64,000 bases of DNA from Massilia alkalitolerans DSM 17462. Lineage in GTDB: Bacteria; Pseudomonadota; Gammaproteobacteria; Burkholderiales; Burkholderiaceae_D. Both the position numbers and the translations under genes were made by a program. Location of the stretch: positions 62,001 through 126,000 of the forward strand of contig NZ_ATYR01000016.1 of assembly GCF_000427785.1 (NCBI RefSeq), written 5' to 3'. The notes under the pieces were generated by a model that saw nothing but the letters and a program-made list of their open reading frames with translations, did not search any database and was not told where the DNA came from. Shown piece by piece: positions 62,578 to 64,000 of the stretch (its first letter is position 1; every line of letters begins with the position of its first letter).

Positions 62578-62619
62578 GATACATGGCCGATACATGCCGA
62601 TACATGGCCGATACATACC
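62578..62619. repeat. Four direct repeats GATACAT(G)GCC with helical phasing
   Basis: The core gatacat starts at 62578, 62589, 62599 and 62610, so the spacing is 11, 10 and 11 bp, about one DNA turn. The linkers are ggcc, gcc, ggcc and acc. The array lies between the GMC gene start and a putative promoter of the M3 peptidase gene. It could be a multi-site operator or a slippage-prone tandem repeat. Confidence 0.8.
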
Positions 62620-62629
62620 TTTTTTATTG

Positions 62630-62658
62630 TGACGACGTGCGTATAAGCCTGCTATGAT
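62630..62658 (+). promoter_or_regulatory. Putative promoter of the M3 peptidase gene
   Basis: GTGACG (62630-62635) and TATGAT (62653-62658) are separated by 17 bp, a fair sigma-70-type match. The direct-repeat array ends 10 bp upstream of the -35, where an activator would bind. An alternative -35, TTGTGA at 62627, gives a 20-bp spacer and is less likely. Confidence 0.4.
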
Positions 62659-62718
62659 CGTCGCGCAACGGCTGTCGAGCACTCCCGGCAGCTCCTTCAA
62701 AAGAGTCCGAAAGATCGC

Positions 62719-64000
62719 ATGAACCGACCACACCTGTTCATCGTTGCCGCCAGCCTCGCGCTCGCGCACACCGCAGTGGCTGCACCGGCAGCGCCTGCCC
62801 TCGACGCCGCCAACCCGTTCGCCCAGCCCAGCAGCCTGCCGCTGAACTATCCGGCCTTCGACAAGATCAAGAACGAGCACTTCCTGCCGGCCTACGCCGC
62901 CGGCATGGCCGAACACCTGCGCGAGATCGACGCCATCGCCAGGGACAAGGCGGCGCCTACTTTTGAGAACACCATCGTCGCCATGGAGCGTGCCGGCCAG
63001 ATGCTGGCGCGCGTAGCCGCCGTGTTCTCCAACTTGCAGACGGCCAACACCAACGACGTGCTGGACGCGGTCGACCGCGAGATGTCGCCCAAGCTGGCCG
63101 CGCACAACGACGCAATCTACCTGAACCCGGCCCTGTTCCAGCGCGTGAAGACCCTGCACGCCAAGCGCGCCACCCTGGGCCTGGACGCCGAATCGAAGCA
63201 CCTGCTGGAGCGCGTGTACAAGGAATTCGTGCGCGCGGGCGCCAACCTGTCCGCCGCCGACAAGGACAAGCTCAAGAAATACAACGCCGAGATCGCCTCG
63301 CTGCAGTCGGACTTCTCGCAGCGCGTGCTGAAGGAAGCCAATGCCTCGGCGCTGATCGTGAACACACGCGGCGAACTGGCAGGTTTCTCCGACGCCGAGA
63401 TCAATGCTGCTGCCGCCGAGGCGGAAAAGCGTGGCCTGAAGGGCAAGTACGCGATCGCCATCGTCAACACCAGCAGCCAGCCGCCGCTGGCCACCCTCAC
63501 CAACCGCAAGACCCGCGAGCGCCTGATGGCGGCCTCGCTGAACCGCGGCAGCCGCGGCGGCGAGTTCGATACCCGCCAGCTGGTGCTGCGCCTGGTCAAG
63601 CTGCGCGCCGAGCGCGCAGCGCTGCTGGGCTACCCGAACTACGCGGCCTATTCGCAGGAACTGGAAACCGCCAAGAACCCGGCCGCCGTCAACAGGCTGC
63701 TTGCCGAGCTGGCCAAGCCGGCGGTGAACAACGCGCGCAAGGAGGCGGCCGAGATCCAGAAGGTCATCGACCAGGAGAAGGGCGGTTTCAAGCTCGCCTC
63801 GTATGACTGGCCGCTGTACCAGGACAAGGTGCGCGCCGCGAAGTACAACTTCGACGAGAACCAGCTGCGTCCCTACTTCGAGCTGAACCGCGTGCTGGTG
63901 GACGGCGTGTTCTTCGCCGCCACCAAGGAATACGGCATCACCTTCAAGGAACGCAAGGACCTGCCGGTCTACGATCCGGACGTGCGCGTGTTCGACGTCT
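62719..64000 (+). CDS. dcp: M3-family peptidyl-dipeptidase (Dcp-like), N-terminal 427 residues
   Basis: The frame is open to the window edge. A signal peptide (LFIVAASLALAHTAVAAPA) is followed by the M3A pattern: ANPFAQPSSLPLNYPAFDKI, HFLPAYAAGMAEHLREIDAI, PTFENTIVAMERAGQMLARV, FKLASYDWPLYQDKVRAAKY and FDENQLRPYFELNRVLVDGV. The DWPLY/LRPYFEL region shortly precedes the zinc HEFGH motif, which lies outside the window. Dcp-type enzymes release dipeptides from peptide C-termini; a signal peptide points to the periplasm. GAAAG precedes the ATG. Confidence 0.92.
   Translation, partial: MNRPHLFIVAASLALAHTAVAAPAAPALDAANPFAQPSSLPLNYPAFDKIKNEHFLPAYAAGMAEHLREIDAIARDKAAPTFENTIVAMERAGQMLARVAAVFSNLQTANTNDVLDAVDREMSPKLAAHNDAIYLNPALFQRVKTLHAKRATLGLDAESKHLLERVYKEFVRAGANLSAADKDKLKKYNAEIASLQSDFSQRVLKEANASALIVNTRGELAGFSDAEINAAAAEAEKRGLKGKYAIAIVNTSSQPPLATLTNRKTRERLMAASLNRGSRGGEFDTRQLVLRLVKLRAERAALLGYPNYAAYSQELETAKNPAAVNRLLAELAKPAVNNARKEAAEIQKVIDQEKGGFKLASYDWPLYQDKVRAAKYNFDENQLRPYFELNRVLVDGVFFAATKEYGITFKERKDLPVYDPDVRVFDV

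Overview
The window is GC-rich chromosomal DNA, roughly two thirds G+C by eye, from a Gram-negative bacterium. Protein sequences and gene order (mla - yadGH-like ABC - bolA/ibaG - murA - hisGD..CBHAFIE - hinT - tatABC, hemE next to priA, grxD-ubiX, a DUF3297 protein) fit a betaproteobacterium of the order Burkholderiales. Oxalobacteraceae, and a Massilia-like genus in particular, is my best guess. No rRNA, tRNA, CRISPR array, prophage or plasmid module is visible.

Layout. 0-10.6 kb: start of ubiX, grxD, two small membrane proteins, tex, a first SNF2-family helicase, DUF3297, a soluble histidine kinase/response regulator pair, and a REP-associated tyrosine transposase (RAYT) flanked by inverted GGGACAGAGTC-type motifs. 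10.6-17 kb: gltB and gltD (NADPH glutamate synthase), separated by an 88-bp inverted-repeat element. 17.4-34.7 kb: a long co-directional run holding mlaFEDACB (outer-membrane lipid asymmetry), an ABC-2 exporter, ibaG, murA, the complete histidine pathway, hinT and tatABC. A solitary beta-class DNA methyltransferase sits inside the his operon, sharing 4-bp overlaps with hisD and hisC. 34.7-46.2 kb is mostly minus strand: a CsgG-like lipoprotein, a secreted PHB depolymerase-type esterase, a DUF885 metallopeptidase-like protein, a small PH-like membrane protein, a second SNF2 helicase and an S9 peptidase. 46.3-64 kb: hemE, a low-GC intergenic region with DnaA-box doublets, priA, a Sel1-like secreted protein, a DUF2236 protein, a lone dihydrolipoamide dehydrogenase-type flavoprotein, a DUF1857 protein, modABC, a Rep/UvrD helicase, a serralysin-type protease with DUF4214, slyX, a GMC oxidoreductase and the start of an M3 peptidyl-dipeptidase.

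Most of the window is conserved housekeeping. The less ordinary signals are: (1) the methyltransferase embedded in the his operon; (2) the hemE-priA intergenic region, which carries two copies of a 22-bp DnaA-box doublet, AT-rich stretches and four GTWWAC hexamers, and could be an origin or a DnaA-titration/regulatory site; (3) three separate families of structured intergenic repeats, one showing compensatory changes in its hairpin arms and lying inside two operons; (4) a helically phased direct-repeat array in front of the M3 peptidase gene. All assignments come from reading the sequence; no database search was run.
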